Source: Luxibacter massiliensis
GTDB taxonomy: Bacteria > Bacillota > Clostridia > Lachnospirales > Lachnospiraceae
NCBI RefSeq assembly: GCF_900604355.1
Contig: NZ_UWOE01000001.1
Location: 3,596,001 to 3,660,000 of the forward strand
DNA: 64,000 bases
Reading direction: 5' to 3'
In this document: in pieces, positions 26,645 to 35,115 of the stretch
How positions within the stretch are numbered: the stretch's first letter is position 1
How the letters are laid out: each line of letters starts with the position of its first letter
The notes under the pieces: generated by a model
What the model was told of the DNA's origin: nothing
What the model saw: the letters and a program-made list of their open reading frames with translations, nothing else
Databases searched by the model: none
Made by a program: the position numbers and the translations under genes

Positions 26645-27169
26645 ATGAAAACAAGAGATCAGATATACCACAGGGAAGGAGAAAAGCTCCTGCGCTTCCT
26701 GACCACCTACCATGCCCTGAAGTATGAGCAGGTAATGAAGATGTTTGGTAACCAGGACTCCATCAAGTCGCTGATCACCAGCCTGGTCAAGCAGGGGAGG
26801 ATTTATCATGATAAGGAAGCCGGCCTGTTATGTGACAGCCCGGAGGCTGCCAAAAACCCGGATCGAGGCACGATTGCCGCCTTCTGGGTTTTACTGGATT
26901 TTGAAAAGCCCATCGTATTCCATACCAGCGGGGATTTTCCTGTTAAACTTCACTTCTTTTCAGAGAATGAGGAATATGAAATCCTCTATGTGCCGCTGGA
27001 ACAGGAAATTTTAGTGGATCATGTGATGAAATCCATTCCCCGCCACGATGTGTTGCGTCTTGTGATGCTGGAAAATATCCAGCAGGCGGCGAAACTCTCG
27101 ATTGAAGGAGTGCTTGCTTTCTGTGTCGTGGATGACTCCGGCTCTGTCAGCTACTACGGAAGGAGGTAA
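26645..27169 (+). CDS. ICE protein of DUF5697-like type
   Basis: 174 residues starting from ATG with CGGAGG 7 nt upstream. The N-terminal 55 residues look like a small winged helix (EGEKLLRFLTTYHALKYEQVMKMFG...IKSLITSLVKQGRIYHD); the rest is an alpha/beta domain ending VVDDSGSVSYYGRR. I believe it belongs to the DUF5697 group found beside conjugation genes in clostridial ICEs, but this is from memory. First gene of the first transfer operon; the next gene starts 6 bp after its stop codon. Confidence 0.6.
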   Translation: MKTRDQIYHREGEKLLRFLTTYHALKYEQVMKMFGNQDSIKSLITSLVKQGRIYHDKEAGLLCDSPEAAKNPDRGTIAAFWVLLDFEKPIVFHTSGDFPVKLHFFSENEEYEILYVPLEQEILVDHVMKSIPRHDVLRLVMLENIQQAAKLSIEGVLAFCVVDDSGSVSYYGRR

Positions 27170-27175
27170 TACACC

Positions 27176-27844
27176 ATTTCAAACCAGAAAATACTCTATG
27201 AACGGCTTGCGAAGCTGGAAGGAGAGATCCAGAAACTCAACAACACCGTTTTTGCCCTGAAAACCACTGATATTCGTACATATCCGGAAAACTACGGGGA
27301 GCTGAGTATGAACGCTGCGCTGCGTGCTGAGCGGATCGCCTGCCAGATGCGGAACCTGGTCTGTCTGGCCGCCCCGGAAAAACGGGGCGGATATTTAAAG
27401 GATGCGGCTGATGCCCAAGGGATTGAGATCTGCCAGGACGAAGATCTGATCTCCATTACGCTTCCGGGCCTGCTTCCCAAAAGAAAGCAGCACGTCAACG
27501 CTGCCTTTCTCCATGAGCCGCTGAACTATGCGCTGCAGAACTACCTGACGGTCCATTCCCTTCCCCTGTACCGGGAATGTGTGGTCTGCTTCAGCCAGAT
27601 CTATGACCGGAACGGCCCATTTGACCGGGTACGTGATTACGATAACCTGGAGTTCAAACAGCTTCTGGACACGATTGCCACCTATATCATGGTGGATGAC
27701 AGCGGGCTTTACTGCGACTCCTACCACACCACGGAGCTGGGAGATACGGATCATACTGTCATCTATGTGATGGGAAAATCCCGGTTTCCCCAGTGGCTGA
27801 AAGGACGAAAAAACGAGATTGAAACCATATCGGAAATTTCATGA
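27176..27844 (+). CDS. ICE protein of unknown function, apparent ATT start codon
   Basis: 222 residues if started at ATT 27176. GGAGG lies 9 nt upstream, and the frame gives a well-formed coiled-coil N-terminus (ISNQKILYERLAKLEGEIQK) and LNNTVFALKT before the first ATG at 27308. No ATG, GTG or TTG with a ribosome site precedes it. The body has two conserved-looking parts: LSMNAALRAERIACQMRNL and IMVDDSGLYCDSYHTTELGD. Possibly the DUF6100 group; function unknown. Starting at 27308 would give 178 residues and no ribosome site. Confidence 0.6.
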   Translation: MSNQKILYERLAKLEGEIQKLNNTVFALKTTDIRTYPENYGELSMNAALRAERIACQMRNLVCLAAPEKRGGYLKDAADAQGIEICQDEDLISITLPGLLPKRKQHVNAAFLHEPLNYALQNYLTVHSLPLYRECVVCFSQIYDRNGPFDRVRDYDNLEFKQLLDTIATYIMVDDSGLYCDSYHTTELGDTDHTVIYVMGKSRFPQWLKGRKNEIETISEIS

Positions 27845-27885
27845 TTTTTCCATCATTTTATCCGACATTGGTAAAACATCCTTTG

Positions 27886-27910
27886 AAAGCAGGAAATCCC
27901 TGCTTTTTTT
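27886..27910 (+). terminator. Intrinsic terminator inside the first transfer region
   Basis: AAAGCAGG and CCTGCTTT form a perfect 8-bp stem around AAATC with a run of eight T. It separates the 26645-27844 genes from the next operon. Confidence 0.85.
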
Positions 27911-27932
27911 GTTTGCCGGGAAGCACAACTTT

Positions 27933-27960
27933 TTACCCAAGTACAGACTTACATGGGTAA
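27933..27960. promoter_or_regulatory. Inverted repeat TTACCCA/TGGGTAA before the next ICE operon
   Basis: Perfect 7-bp arms spaced by 14 bp, 26 bp before the ATG at 27986. The TTACCC half-site is the same as in the palindrome of promoter 1 (GGGTAAATTTACCC), hinting at one shared ICE regulator. Confidence 0.5.
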
Positions 27961-27985
27961 CTACCGGAAGGAGGGGTGACTGATT

Positions 27986-29092
27986 TTGTATCCTTCTACC
28001 TCCCAGAAATACAGGCTCTTGGAAATGGTCGCTCTTAGTGGGGAATTTCCTGCTGACCAGCTTACCCGTCTGATCCCAAGCCCCTCTTATGGAGAAAAGC
28101 TCATTACAGAGTTAAAGGCACAAAAACTGCTGCGGACTCACTATCGGGATCATTTAAGGGGCTATCGTCTGACCGGACGGGCTAAACAGATGCTCCTTGC
28201 TCAAAATCCGGAGCGTTTCCGTGACTTCCTCACCGGGAATACCGAAACCAATCAGGTCCGAAGCGAAGTAACCCGTCGGCTGCGTCTGTACCAGAAAGCA
28301 GAAACCTATCTGACTCTCCTAAGCGCCGGCATCCCGTTCTTTGCTGACCAGAAACCGGATATTTTCAGGGAAGGCCGCGAAGCCGGTATCCTCACTATGG
28401 GGAACCTGCCCCTTTTTTACTCATCACGGGAGTTTAAGCACATCGGTTCAGAGGCAACCAAGATCAGAAATTCCCGGAGCATGGGGGTGCTGCTTGCTCC
28501 CCACTGTGCCTATGCACTGTATAACACCGGTGACCATGTACTCAAGTGGGAATACCGGACAGAGGTACGGCTGAACGCCTTCCTGCAGCATTACCTGCAG
28601 GATTTCCCCTATACGGGACATCCGAAAGTCCGGGCGATCCTGACCGGGAAGGACATGGACACCGCTTACCAGCTCCTGACCAGTACCGGCGGATACAAAA
28701 AGAGTCTGTTTGTAGCGGATACATCCTATGAACACTTTCACTATCTGCCAAACACACCGGAAGGTGAAACGCTTTTGAAACTGCTGGTCCGGCCACGGCT
28801 CATGAAACAGCTGGACCAGTTACTGTTATCCGATTTAGGTTCCCGGCAGCCAGACCTTCCCATCGACCATGATGGGGTGGACGCTTCCGGGAACCCTGCG
28901 GTTCTTGCATATGATTTTGACTTGCACCGAATTAACCGATTCAATACCGGGCTGAATGTATATGGCAGAAAGGGGATGATGATCTGCTTTGATTTCCAAA
29001 TCCCCTGTCTAAAACGGTATCTGACCGCCGACATTCGGTTCTCCAGTATTGACCTCACTAAGTTTAGAAAGGGGTTTTTGCATGAACCGTAA
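27986..29092 (+). CDS. ICE protein with N-terminal winged helix, function unknown
   Basis: 368 residues. Residues 1-75 (LEMVALSGEFPADQLTRLIPSPSYGEKLITELKAQKLLRTHYRDHLRGYRLTGRA) read as a winged-helix domain; the remainder is alpha/beta without a motif I recognise, ending LDLHRINRFNTGLNVYG-like and KRYLTADIRFSSIDLTKF. Position directly before virD4, which starts inside its last codons, suggests a role in DNA processing or transfer. The start follows GGAGGGG. Confidence 0.6.
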   Translation: MYPSTSQKYRLLEMVALSGEFPADQLTRLIPSPSYGEKLITELKAQKLLRTHYRDHLRGYRLTGRAKQMLLAQNPERFRDFLTGNTETNQVRSEVTRRLRLYQKAETYLTLLSAGIPFFADQKPDIFREGREAGILTMGNLPLFYSSREFKHIGSEATKIRNSRSMGVLLAPHCAYALYNTGDHVLKWEYRTEVRLNAFLQHYLQDFPYTGHPKVRAILTGKDMDTAYQLLTSTGGYKKSLFVADTSYEHFHYLPNTPEGETLLKLLVRPRLMKQLDQLLLSDLGSRQPDLPIDHDGVDASGNPAVLAYDFDLHRINRFNTGLNVYGRKGMMICFDFQIPCLKRYLTADIRFSSIDLTKFRKGFLHEP

Positions 29093-31082
29093 ATGGTGGA
29101 AGCTCATTTATCTGCTTCCCATCAGCCTCTGCACCTTATATGCAGGCGGCTATATCGCTCAGTTTATCCGAAACTATCGCATCTGGACTGCCGCTGGTAA
29201 CACGCCGGGCAATGGCAGTTCCCCACAGATGCCATCCCCGCATCCGGCAGCCTGTTTCCAGGCAGTCACCGATTTTCCGTATAACCTGCATGGGATTGGG
29301 ATCTGCCTTGTGGTATTTGGGCTGCTGATTTTTTTGCTCATGCGAATGGGCTATGACCGCAACGGCGAAGTCGCAGACCGGGAACGGAACCTGAACTACT
29401 CGACCAAAGGAACCTATGGAACCTCCGGTTTCATGACGCCGGAGGAAATGCATAAAGTCCTGGAGCTGACTTCTGATGTAAAGAAGAGCAAAGGCACCAT
29501 CTTAGGCAAGCTGAACGGCAAAGCCGTCTGCCTGCCCTACCACACCTATATGAATCGGAATGTGGCAGTCTACGGCTCCAGCGGCTCCATGAAGAGCCGT
29601 GCCTATGTCCGAAATGCTATCTTCCAAAGTGTTGCCCGCGGAATTGACGGACCAGGAGAAAGTCTCATCATTACCGATCCGAAATCCGAACTCTATGAAA
29701 GTATGTCCGTGTATCTGGAGAATGAAGGCTATACCGTCAAATGTTTCAACCTGGTCAACCCGGAAAACTCCGACAGCTGGAACTGTCTTATGGAGATTAA
29801 CGGGTCTGAGACAATGGCTCAGGTCTTGGCGGATGTCATCATCCAGAATACCGGCTCTGCTAAAGGGGATCATTTCTGGGATAATGCGGAGATGAACCTG
29901 CTGAAAGCCCTGGTTCTGTATGTAGACCAGGGTTTCCCGCCGGAAGTCAAAAATATCGGACAAGTGTACAAGCTGCTGACTATGAGTTCCGAGAAAGAAC
30001 TGAACAGCCTGTTTGACTTGCTCCCGGTATCCCATCCGGCAAAAGTGCCTTACTGCATCTATAAGCAGGCCAGCGACACAGTGCGCTCCGGCGTCATCAT
30101 CGGGTTGGGCGCCAGGCTGCAGGTGTTCCAAAATAAGCTAATCCGGCAGATCACCTCCTATGACGAGATCGACCTGACACTGCCAGGCAAGCAGAAATGT
30201 GCGTATTTCTGCATCACCTCAGACCAGGACAGCACCTTTGATTTCCTCTCCTCCCTGTTCATGACTTTTATCTTTATCAAGCTGGTCCGTTTTGCGGACA
30301 AAGAGGGGAAGGACGGAAAGCTGCCGGTTCCGGTACATATTCTAGCGGACGAGCTGGCCAATACCGGCGCCATTTTGGAGCTGAATAAAAAGATTTCTGT
30401 TATCCGGAGCCGAAACTTAAGCATTTCCTGTATTTTCCAGAATCTGCCCCAGATGCAGAACCGGTATCCGCTGAACCAATGGCAGGAAATTATCGGGAAT
30501 TGTGACAGCCAGTTATTCTTAGGCTGTACCGATGAAGTGACCGCCACCTTTATATCCAACCGGTCCGGAGATGTGACGGTTGGAGTCAGCAGCGAAGCGA
30601 AGCAGCTCAATTCCTGGCGGGTGTCGGACTACACGCCGGAGTACCGGCAGACCAGATCCATCGGGAAGCGCAAGCTCTTAACACCGGATGAGATTCAGCG
30701 GCTGCCCTTAAATAAGGCACTTATCATCCTGCGGGGACAGAAAATCCTGGAAGTGGAGAAATACGATTATACGCTCCACCCGGATTCCAAAAAACTGATT
30801 CCAAGAAAGGCGGCAGACCATGTTCCCCAGTGGCGGGCGATGGCCGAGCAGGAAGAATACGACTATACACCGACTCTTGCGGAGAATTTAAAGAAAAAGC
30901 CCCGGCCTGGCCGCAGCGGCAGACGCCCTGCCTTTCCCTCTCAGGAGAAACCGCTTCGACGGGAACCGGACAAACACGCTTACCCTTCCGGGCAGCCGGA
31001 AGAGCTTAGTGACCTGCCGGAAGAATTTCCGGAGTTTCCAGAGGAGATTGTTCCGCTGGATAAAGATTCCATAATGTCTTGA
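29082..31082 (+). CDS. VirD4/TraG-type coupling protein
   Basis: 666-residue ATPase that links the relaxosome to the secretion channel. ATG 29082 overlaps the end of the preceding gene and follows AAGGGG. Two membrane helices at the N-terminus (about 5-25 and 75-95) precede the motor domain: Walker A as GSSGSMKS (about residue 167), Walker B as VHILADELANTG (about 425), and the sensor region NCDSQLFLGCTD. The C-terminal 80 residues are basic then acidic (KKPRPGRSGRR ... DLPEEFPEFPEEI) and probably contact relaxase or substrate. The order with VirB4 downstream is typical of Gram-positive ICEs. No relaxase gene is adjacent. Confidence 0.9.
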   Translation: MNRKWWKLIYLLPISLCTLYAGGYIAQFIRNYRIWTAAGNTPGNGSSPQMPSPHPAACFQAVTDFPYNLHGIGICLVVFGLLIFLLMRMGYDRNGEVADRERNLNYSTKGTYGTSGFMTPEEMHKVLELTSDVKKSKGTILGKLNGKAVCLPYHTYMNRNVAVYGSSGSMKSRAYVRNAIFQSVARGIDGPGESLIITDPKSELYESMSVYLENEGYTVKCFNLVNPENSDSWNCLMEINGSETMAQVLADVIIQNTGSAKGDHFWDNAEMNLLKALVLYVDQGFPPEVKNIGQVYKLLTMSSEKELNSLFDLLPVSHPAKVPYCIYKQASDTVRSGVIIGLGARLQVFQNKLIRQITSYDEIDLTLPGKQKCAYFCITSDQDSTFDFLSSLFMTFIFIKLVRFADKEGKDGKLPVPVHILADELANTGAILELNKKISVIRSRNLSISCIFQNLPQMQNRYPLNQWQEIIGNCDSQLFLGCTDEVTATFISNRSGDVTVGVSSEAKQLNSWRVSDYTPEYRQTRSIGKRKLLTPDEIQRLPLNKALIILRGQKILEVEKYDYTLHPDSKKLIPRKAADHVPQWRAMAEQEEYDYTPTLAENLKKKPRPGRSGRRPAFPSQEKPLRREPDKHAYPSGQPEELSDLPEEFPEFPEEIVPLDKDSIMS

Positions 31083-31102
31083 TTTATGAAAGGAGGCAGC
31101 TT

Positions 31103-32029
31103 ATGCCAAACGAACTGAACCATGCAACATCTATCCTTACCCTGGACGCCGATGCTCAGCTGGAAACGCCGCAGTCCAAAGCGGATCTCATCTGGCACGA
31201 GATCCAGAACGCCTACCGCACCCGGAAAATCCTTACCGGGAAACTGGGCGGCATTGAAAAAACGGAGGCCGGCAGTCTGATTGCCATTGTCTACTATAAG
31301 GACTTCCGTACCGTCATCCCCATCTCGGAAATGATGCTGAATCTTGTCCAGGATAACGCCCACGATTACGGGGAACTTTCCCTGCGGCAAAACAAAATCC
31401 TCAATAATATGCTGGGATGTGAGATTGATTTTCTTGTGAAAGGATTAGATACCAAGACACGCAGCATTGTGGCAAGCCGGAAGGAAGCCATGCTGAAGAA
31501 ACGCCAGATTTTCTATCTGGATACAGATGCATCCGGAAAGCCCAAGGTCTGCGAAGACCGCATCGTGCAGGCCAGAGTGATCGCTGTGGCAGAAAAGGTT
31601 GTCCGTGCTGAAATTTTTGGCGTGGAGACTTCCATCCTGGCAAGGGATCTGTCCTTTGACTGGCTGGGAGACGCCAGGGAGCGGTTCCGTGTGGGGGATC
31701 ACATCCTGGTGCGGATCCTGGATGTAAAGGCAGAGTCTCCGGAGCAGATTACCGTCCATGCGGATGTCAAAAGCGTAGAAGGCAATACCAGCAAGGAAAA
31801 CATGAAGAAATGCAAAGTCCAGGGCAAATATGCCGGTGTTGTGGAAGATATCCACAAAGGCACCGTATTCGTCCGGCTCTCGATTGGCGTCAACGCCATC
31901 GCCCATTCCTGCTATGATCCCCGTACCGTAGGAAAAAAGGATGAGGTATCCTTTGTCGTTACGCATATTGATGAGGAGCGCAATGTGGCGGTGGGCCTGA
32001 TCACCCGGATTATCCGGCAGAACCTATAA
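31103..32029 (+). CDS. ICE S1-like RNA-binding-domain protein
   Basis: 308 residues; ATG 31103 has AAAGGAGG 7 nt upstream and is preferred over the earlier ATG at 31079, which overlaps virD4. The C-terminal half carries two S1/OB-type repeats (VRAEIFGVETSILARDLSFDW...FRVGDHILVRILDV and CKVQGKYAGVVEDIHKGTVFVRLSIGVNAIA), a nucleic-acid-binding fold. The N-terminal half has an alpha/beta domain. Such S1-domain proteins are common beside TcpA/VirD4 in clostridial ICEs; the role is unknown. Confidence 0.75.
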   Translation: MPNELNHATSILTLDADAQLETPQSKADLIWHEIQNAYRTRKILTGKLGGIEKTEAGSLIAIVYYKDFRTVIPISEMMLNLVQDNAHDYGELSLRQNKILNNMLGCEIDFLVKGLDTKTRSIVASRKEAMLKKRQIFYLDTDASGKPKVCEDRIVQARVIAVAEKVVRAEIFGVETSILARDLSFDWLGDARERFRVGDHILVRILDVKAESPEQITVHADVKSVEGNTSKENMKKCKVQGKYAGVVEDIHKGTVFVRLSIGVNAIAHSCYDPRTVGKKDEVSFVVTHIDEERNVAVGLITRIIRQNL

Positions 32030-32032
32030 AAA

Positions 32033-32078
32033 AAGCGGCAGCGCAACAAAGTGAATTTTGCAATATTGCCGTTTCTTT
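32033..32078 (+). terminator. Terminator of the first transfer operon
   Basis: AAGCGGCA pairs with TGCCGTTT (one G-T) across a 26-nt loop, followed by CTTT. It starts 3 bp after the S1-protein stop codon. Confidence 0.6.
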
Positions 32079-32091
32079 CCATATATTTTTA

Positions 32092-32120
32092 TTGCTCATA
32101 GCGATGCGTCATGCTATACT
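32092..32120 (+). promoter_or_regulatory. Promoter of the small membrane peptide
   Basis: TTGCTC, 17-bp spacer, TATACT, then about 74 bp to the ATG of the 27-residue peptide. The leader contains AGGAGGG as ribosome site. Confidence 0.65.
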
Positions 32121-32194
32121 ATTCCGGTATAATTGAACCAGAAAGACGGATGCTTTTCGATCTTGCCCTCTAGTAAAAAAGGAGGGTGATGCCC

Positions 32195-32278
32195 ATGACT
32201 ATCACAGAAGTCCTGACTTTACTGTTAGTTATTTTTGCGGCTTTGACTTACATAGATAATCGACATAATAAGAAATAG
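32195..32278 (+). CDS. 27-residue membrane peptide, type I toxin-like (holin-like toxin)
   Basis: MTITEVLTLLLVIFAALTYI followed by DNRHNKK: one hydrophobic helix and a short basic tail, with a strong ribosome site (GGAGGG, 8 nt) and a compact promoter-ORF-terminator unit of under 230 bp. This is the layout of the small membrane toxins of type I toxin-antitoxin systems in Firmicutes (putative holin-like toxin group). An antisense RNA antitoxin would be needed; I cannot identify its promoter with certainty. Could also be a harmless membrane peptide. Confidence 0.55.
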   Translation: MTITEVLTLLLVIFAALTYIDNRHNKK

Positions 32279-32315
32279 CATCCTGTACCGTCCAAAGTCA
32301 AGGATGCTATTTCTA
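32273..32315 (+). terminator. Terminator of the small membrane peptide gene
   Basis: AAATAGCATCCT and AGGATGCTATTT form a perfect 12-bp stem. The left arm includes the stop codon of the peptide; the symmetric A/T ends allow use from both strands, as in convergent toxin/antisense RNA pairs. Confidence 0.75.
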
Positions 32316-32339
32316 TGAAATACTGAATTAACTGAGGGC

Positions 32340-32415
32340 ATCAGATCTTGCATCTGATTACCTTTCTGAGTTCATTATACACTGGGGGATGCGAGAAATC
32401 AAGTCCCCCAGTTTT
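32340..32415. terminator. Two hairpins at the edge of the inserted region
   Basis: ATCAGAT-CTTGC-ATCTGAT (32340-32358) and ACTGGGGG/CCCCCAGT (32381-32412) followed by TTTTAT. The second is a fair terminator. After this point the base composition becomes AT-rich and unrelated to ICE transfer genes. Confidence 0.5.
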
Positions 32416-32469
32416 ATATTTATCCACGCCCCTGGTGAACCTGGCAATTCCAATTTTCTGCACTACAAC

Positions 32470-32886
32470 TTAGGATTTATCGAGAAGATTGTTTATCCAA
32501 TCATCAAGAAATTTCATTTGCTCATCTGTATGAAACCAATGTTCTCCATTTTTCATAACAGTAAGTGTCGCGTTGGCTTGTTTTGCAAATTCAGATATAG
32601 TCGAATAAGAAGTTAAATTATCTTTTTCGCCAAATAAAATATGTGTTGGAATTTTCCATGTAATTGGGTTTTCTCTCACATAACAGAGATAATCCCATGA
32701 AAGTGTCTCTCCAAAACTTGTTTTAATTTCTTTTTTATCTCGAAGTTTATCTTCTGTAACATTTGCCCAAAACATCATATTTGTAATTAGTTTTTCCATA
32801 TTTACAACAGGGGAAACAAAATAAGCTTTTTCTATTTGCTTATCTGATAAGGCATTCATAGCCAAATAGGCACCTACACATAATAG
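32470..32886 (-). pseudogene. Alpha/beta hydrolase, N-terminal half lost
   Basis: The frame holds the C-terminal half of a serine hydrolase: GAYLAMNAL just after the lost nucleophile elbow, the acidic residue in THILFGEKDNLTS, and the catalytic His in MKNGEHWFHTDEQ. At about 32,886 it is joined to the truncated transposase, so the first half with the GxSxG motif is missing. Not expected to be functional. Confidence 0.75.
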
Positions 32887-33662
32887 TTTCGTTTTTTGAC
32901 TGTCACAAGGTCAAATTCACGATGTGTAACAGACAATTCGGCGGCCAGTTCACGAAGTTTCTTTTTCATTCCCGATGGATACAGCAAACGGTTTGTTTTC
33001 AAAGCACCGATGGTATGGAACCCTCTCTGTGCAAAGGTATTGATTATCTTTTCAGAAACATACCAGCAGTCGCAAAGAAAATAGGACATTACCGGTGGAA
33101 CAGGCAGCTCCTTTGCAATGCTTTGTACAATGTCAATCTTGGAAATTGACTTATTGTACATTACAAAAGCATAGTTCAGAACAATGCCATTGCAGGAAAG
33201 CATAACAGCAACTGCCTGATGCCCGTAGTCCTGTTTTCCCTTTAAATGGGATTGGTGAAAATACGCATCTTCAATCGGATGTAAAGCCCGTGACGAAGGC
33301 TTTGTCTTTGAAGCAATCGTATCGTCCACAATGCAGAAAACAGGCTTTCCGGTGCGTGCTGCTTCTGAATAAATAATCTCAATGACAGAGCATTTTAACG
33401 TATCTGAAAGTAATGAATCATCCCATTTTCCGGAATTGAGAAAATGGGCAATCGTAGTTCTGTGGCAGGAACTGTTTTTAGCAAAGTCCGTAGTTTTTCC
33501 ATGATATCCTAAAATGAAAATACTGATTAGGATACTCATAAGATGGTTTATTACTCGGTTCGAATAAAATTTGCATAAGTTTAATTTTTTAAACTGGTTG
33601 TATATGAATGAGGAATGATGTATAGTATTTGCGAGAGACACCTTCTTTCGTAAATGTTGCAA
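32874..33662 (-). pseudogene. DDE transposase (IS4/IS701-like), C-terminally truncated
   Basis: 262 residues of a DDE transposase: first Asp in FCIVDDTIASKTK, second in MSYFLCDCWYVSE; the third acidic residue and the C-terminus are missing because the frame runs into hydrolase sequence at KKRNYYV-stop. The 33,590-33,720 stretch holds the likely left end of the element (AGACACC ... GGTGTCT inverted bases near 33,626 and 33,705). A dead IS remnant. Confidence 0.75.
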
Positions 33663-33817
33663 ATGTTTGTTTTGGCACTTTCATTATACAACACATGGAA
33701 TCGAGGTGTCTTTCTTTTATGCAAAATCACGAACTTGCTCATTTATAGTTACATAAATTTATTTGAAATAGAGAAAAAATTGAAAATATATTGATGATAT
33801 AAAAGGAAACTGTTATG

Positions 33818-33841
33818 CTGTTATATATAATACAATAACAG
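33818..33841. promoter_or_regulatory. Operator of the GntR/ABC operon
   Basis: CTGTTAT and ATAACAG are inverted arms spaced by 10 bp, and TATAAT (33826-33831) lies between them, so bound regulator would cover the -10 box. Typical for autoregulation by YtrA-type GntR proteins. Confidence 0.6.
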
Positions 33842-33875
33842 TTGTTATAGTTTTATATGAAAGGAGCTGAAAATT

Positions 33876-34259
33876 ATTAAAATAATTATATCTAATATTT
33901 CTGGAATTCCTATCTATGAACAGATAAAGGAACAAATTAAAACTGCAATTATAAACGGTGACCTAGAAGATAATGATATGTTACCTTCCTTAAGAAAACT
34001 ATCAAAGGAATTAAAAATTAGTGTATTAACTATTACTAGAGCTTACACAGAGCTAGAACAAGATGGATTTATTAAAAATGTTCAAGGAAAAGGTAGTTAT
34101 GTTTTAGGTAGTAGTTCTGAATTAATTAAAGAACAATTAATTAGAGGTATTGAAGAGCATTTATTAAGTGCAATTAAACTAGCTAAGCAAGCCGATTTAT
34201 TATTAAAAGATTTACATAGTTTACTAAATATATTAGAGGAGAGAAATGTAGATGAATAA
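33876..34259 (+). CDS. GntR-family regulator (YtrA type), apparent ATT start
   Basis: 127 residues if started at ATT 33876, which has GGAG 9 nt upstream and gives the family N-terminus (KIIISNISGIPIYEQIKEQI). The first ATG (33978) would remove a third of the winged helix (LPSLRKLSKELKISVLTITRAYTELEQDGFI), so it cannot be the real start. The short C-terminal helix pair is typical of the YtrA subfamily, which controls adjacent ABC exporters. The gene overlaps the ATPase gene by 8 bp. Very AT-rich, unlike the ICE. Confidence 0.75.
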   Translation: MKIIISNISGIPIYEQIKEQIKTAIINGDLEDNDMLPSLRKLSKELKISVLTITRAYTELEQDGFIKNVQGKGSYVLGSSSELIKEQLIRGIEEHLLSAIKLAKQADLLLKDLHSLLNILEERNVDE

Positions 34260-35115
34260 TATTTTAGAAGTAAATAATCTAGGCAAAATTTATAATGAAT
34301 TTCAATTAAAAGACATTAATTTTAGCTTACCGTATGGTTTTATTATGGGATTAATAGGTGAAAATGGAGCAGGAAAAACTACTACAATTAAAGCTATTCT
34401 TAATATGATAAGTAAAGATTCTGGTGATATTGCCATATTTGGTAAAAATAATATTAAAGATGAAATAGAAATTAAAAAAAATATTGGAGCGGTATTTGAC
34501 TCTAACTACTTTGTTGATAGTTGGAAAATTAAAGATGTAGAAAAGTCAATGAGACTATTTTATGATAATTGGGATAATATTAAATTTAAATCATTAATAA
34601 GTAAATTTAATATTTCCACTAATAAGAAAATCTCTCAACTATCTAAAGGTATGCAAATGAAATTAATGTTAGCTTGTGCATTATCTTATGATGCAAAATT
34701 ATTAATTTTAGATGAACCAACAAGTGGATTAGACCCTGTTTCAAGAGATGAGTTATTAGATATTTTAAAAGAGTATATAGAAGACGAAAAACGTAGTGTC
34801 TTATTTTCTACTCATATAACTACTGATTTAGAGAAGATAGCTGATTATATTACCTATTTACATAAAGGTAGATTAATTTATTCTGGAGGAAAAGAAGAAT
34901 TTATTGATGCTTTTAGAATTGCAAAAGGTGGTAGAGATGAACTTGTATCAGATTTAGAAAATAAATTAATTAGTACCAGAGTATATTCAAGCGGATTTGA
35001 GGGATTAATCAAAACTGAATTTGTTAAAGAGTATCCTAACTTACTTTTTGAGCCTGCTTCAATAGATGATATTATAGTTTATTCTAATAAAGGAGACATT
35101 TTAAGAAATGAATAA
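34252..35115 (+). CDS. ABC transporter ATP-binding protein (BcrA/YtrB type)
   Basis: 287 residues with Walker A (LIGENGAGKTTT), a Q-loop region, the ABC signature as LSKGMQMKLMLA, Walker B (LLILDEPTSGLDP) and the switch His (LFSTHITTD). Drives export, or removal of a membrane-active compound, together with the next gene. Length and C-terminal extension fit drug/bacteriocin-resistance or YtrB-like ATPases. In operon with the GntR regulator and overlapping the permease gene by 8 bp. Confidence 0.9.
   Translation: MNNILEVNNLGKIYNEFQLKDINFSLPYGFIMGLIGENGAGKTTTIKAILNMISKDSGDIAIFGKNNIKDEIEIKKNIGAVFDSNYFVDSWKIKDVEKSMRLFYDNWDNIKFKSLISKFNISTNKKISQLSKGMQMKLMLACALSYDAKLLILDEPTSGLDPVSRDELLDILKEYIEDEKRSVLFSTHITTDLEKIADYITYLHKGRLIYSGGKEEFIDAFRIAKGGRDELVSDLENKLISTRVYSSGFEGLIKTEFVKEYPNLLFEPASIDDIIVYSNKGDILRNE

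Noticed and set aside
29502..30131. 209-codon minus-strand frame opposite virD4
   Set aside because: Shadow of the coupling-protein gene; no ribosome site or recognisable domain.
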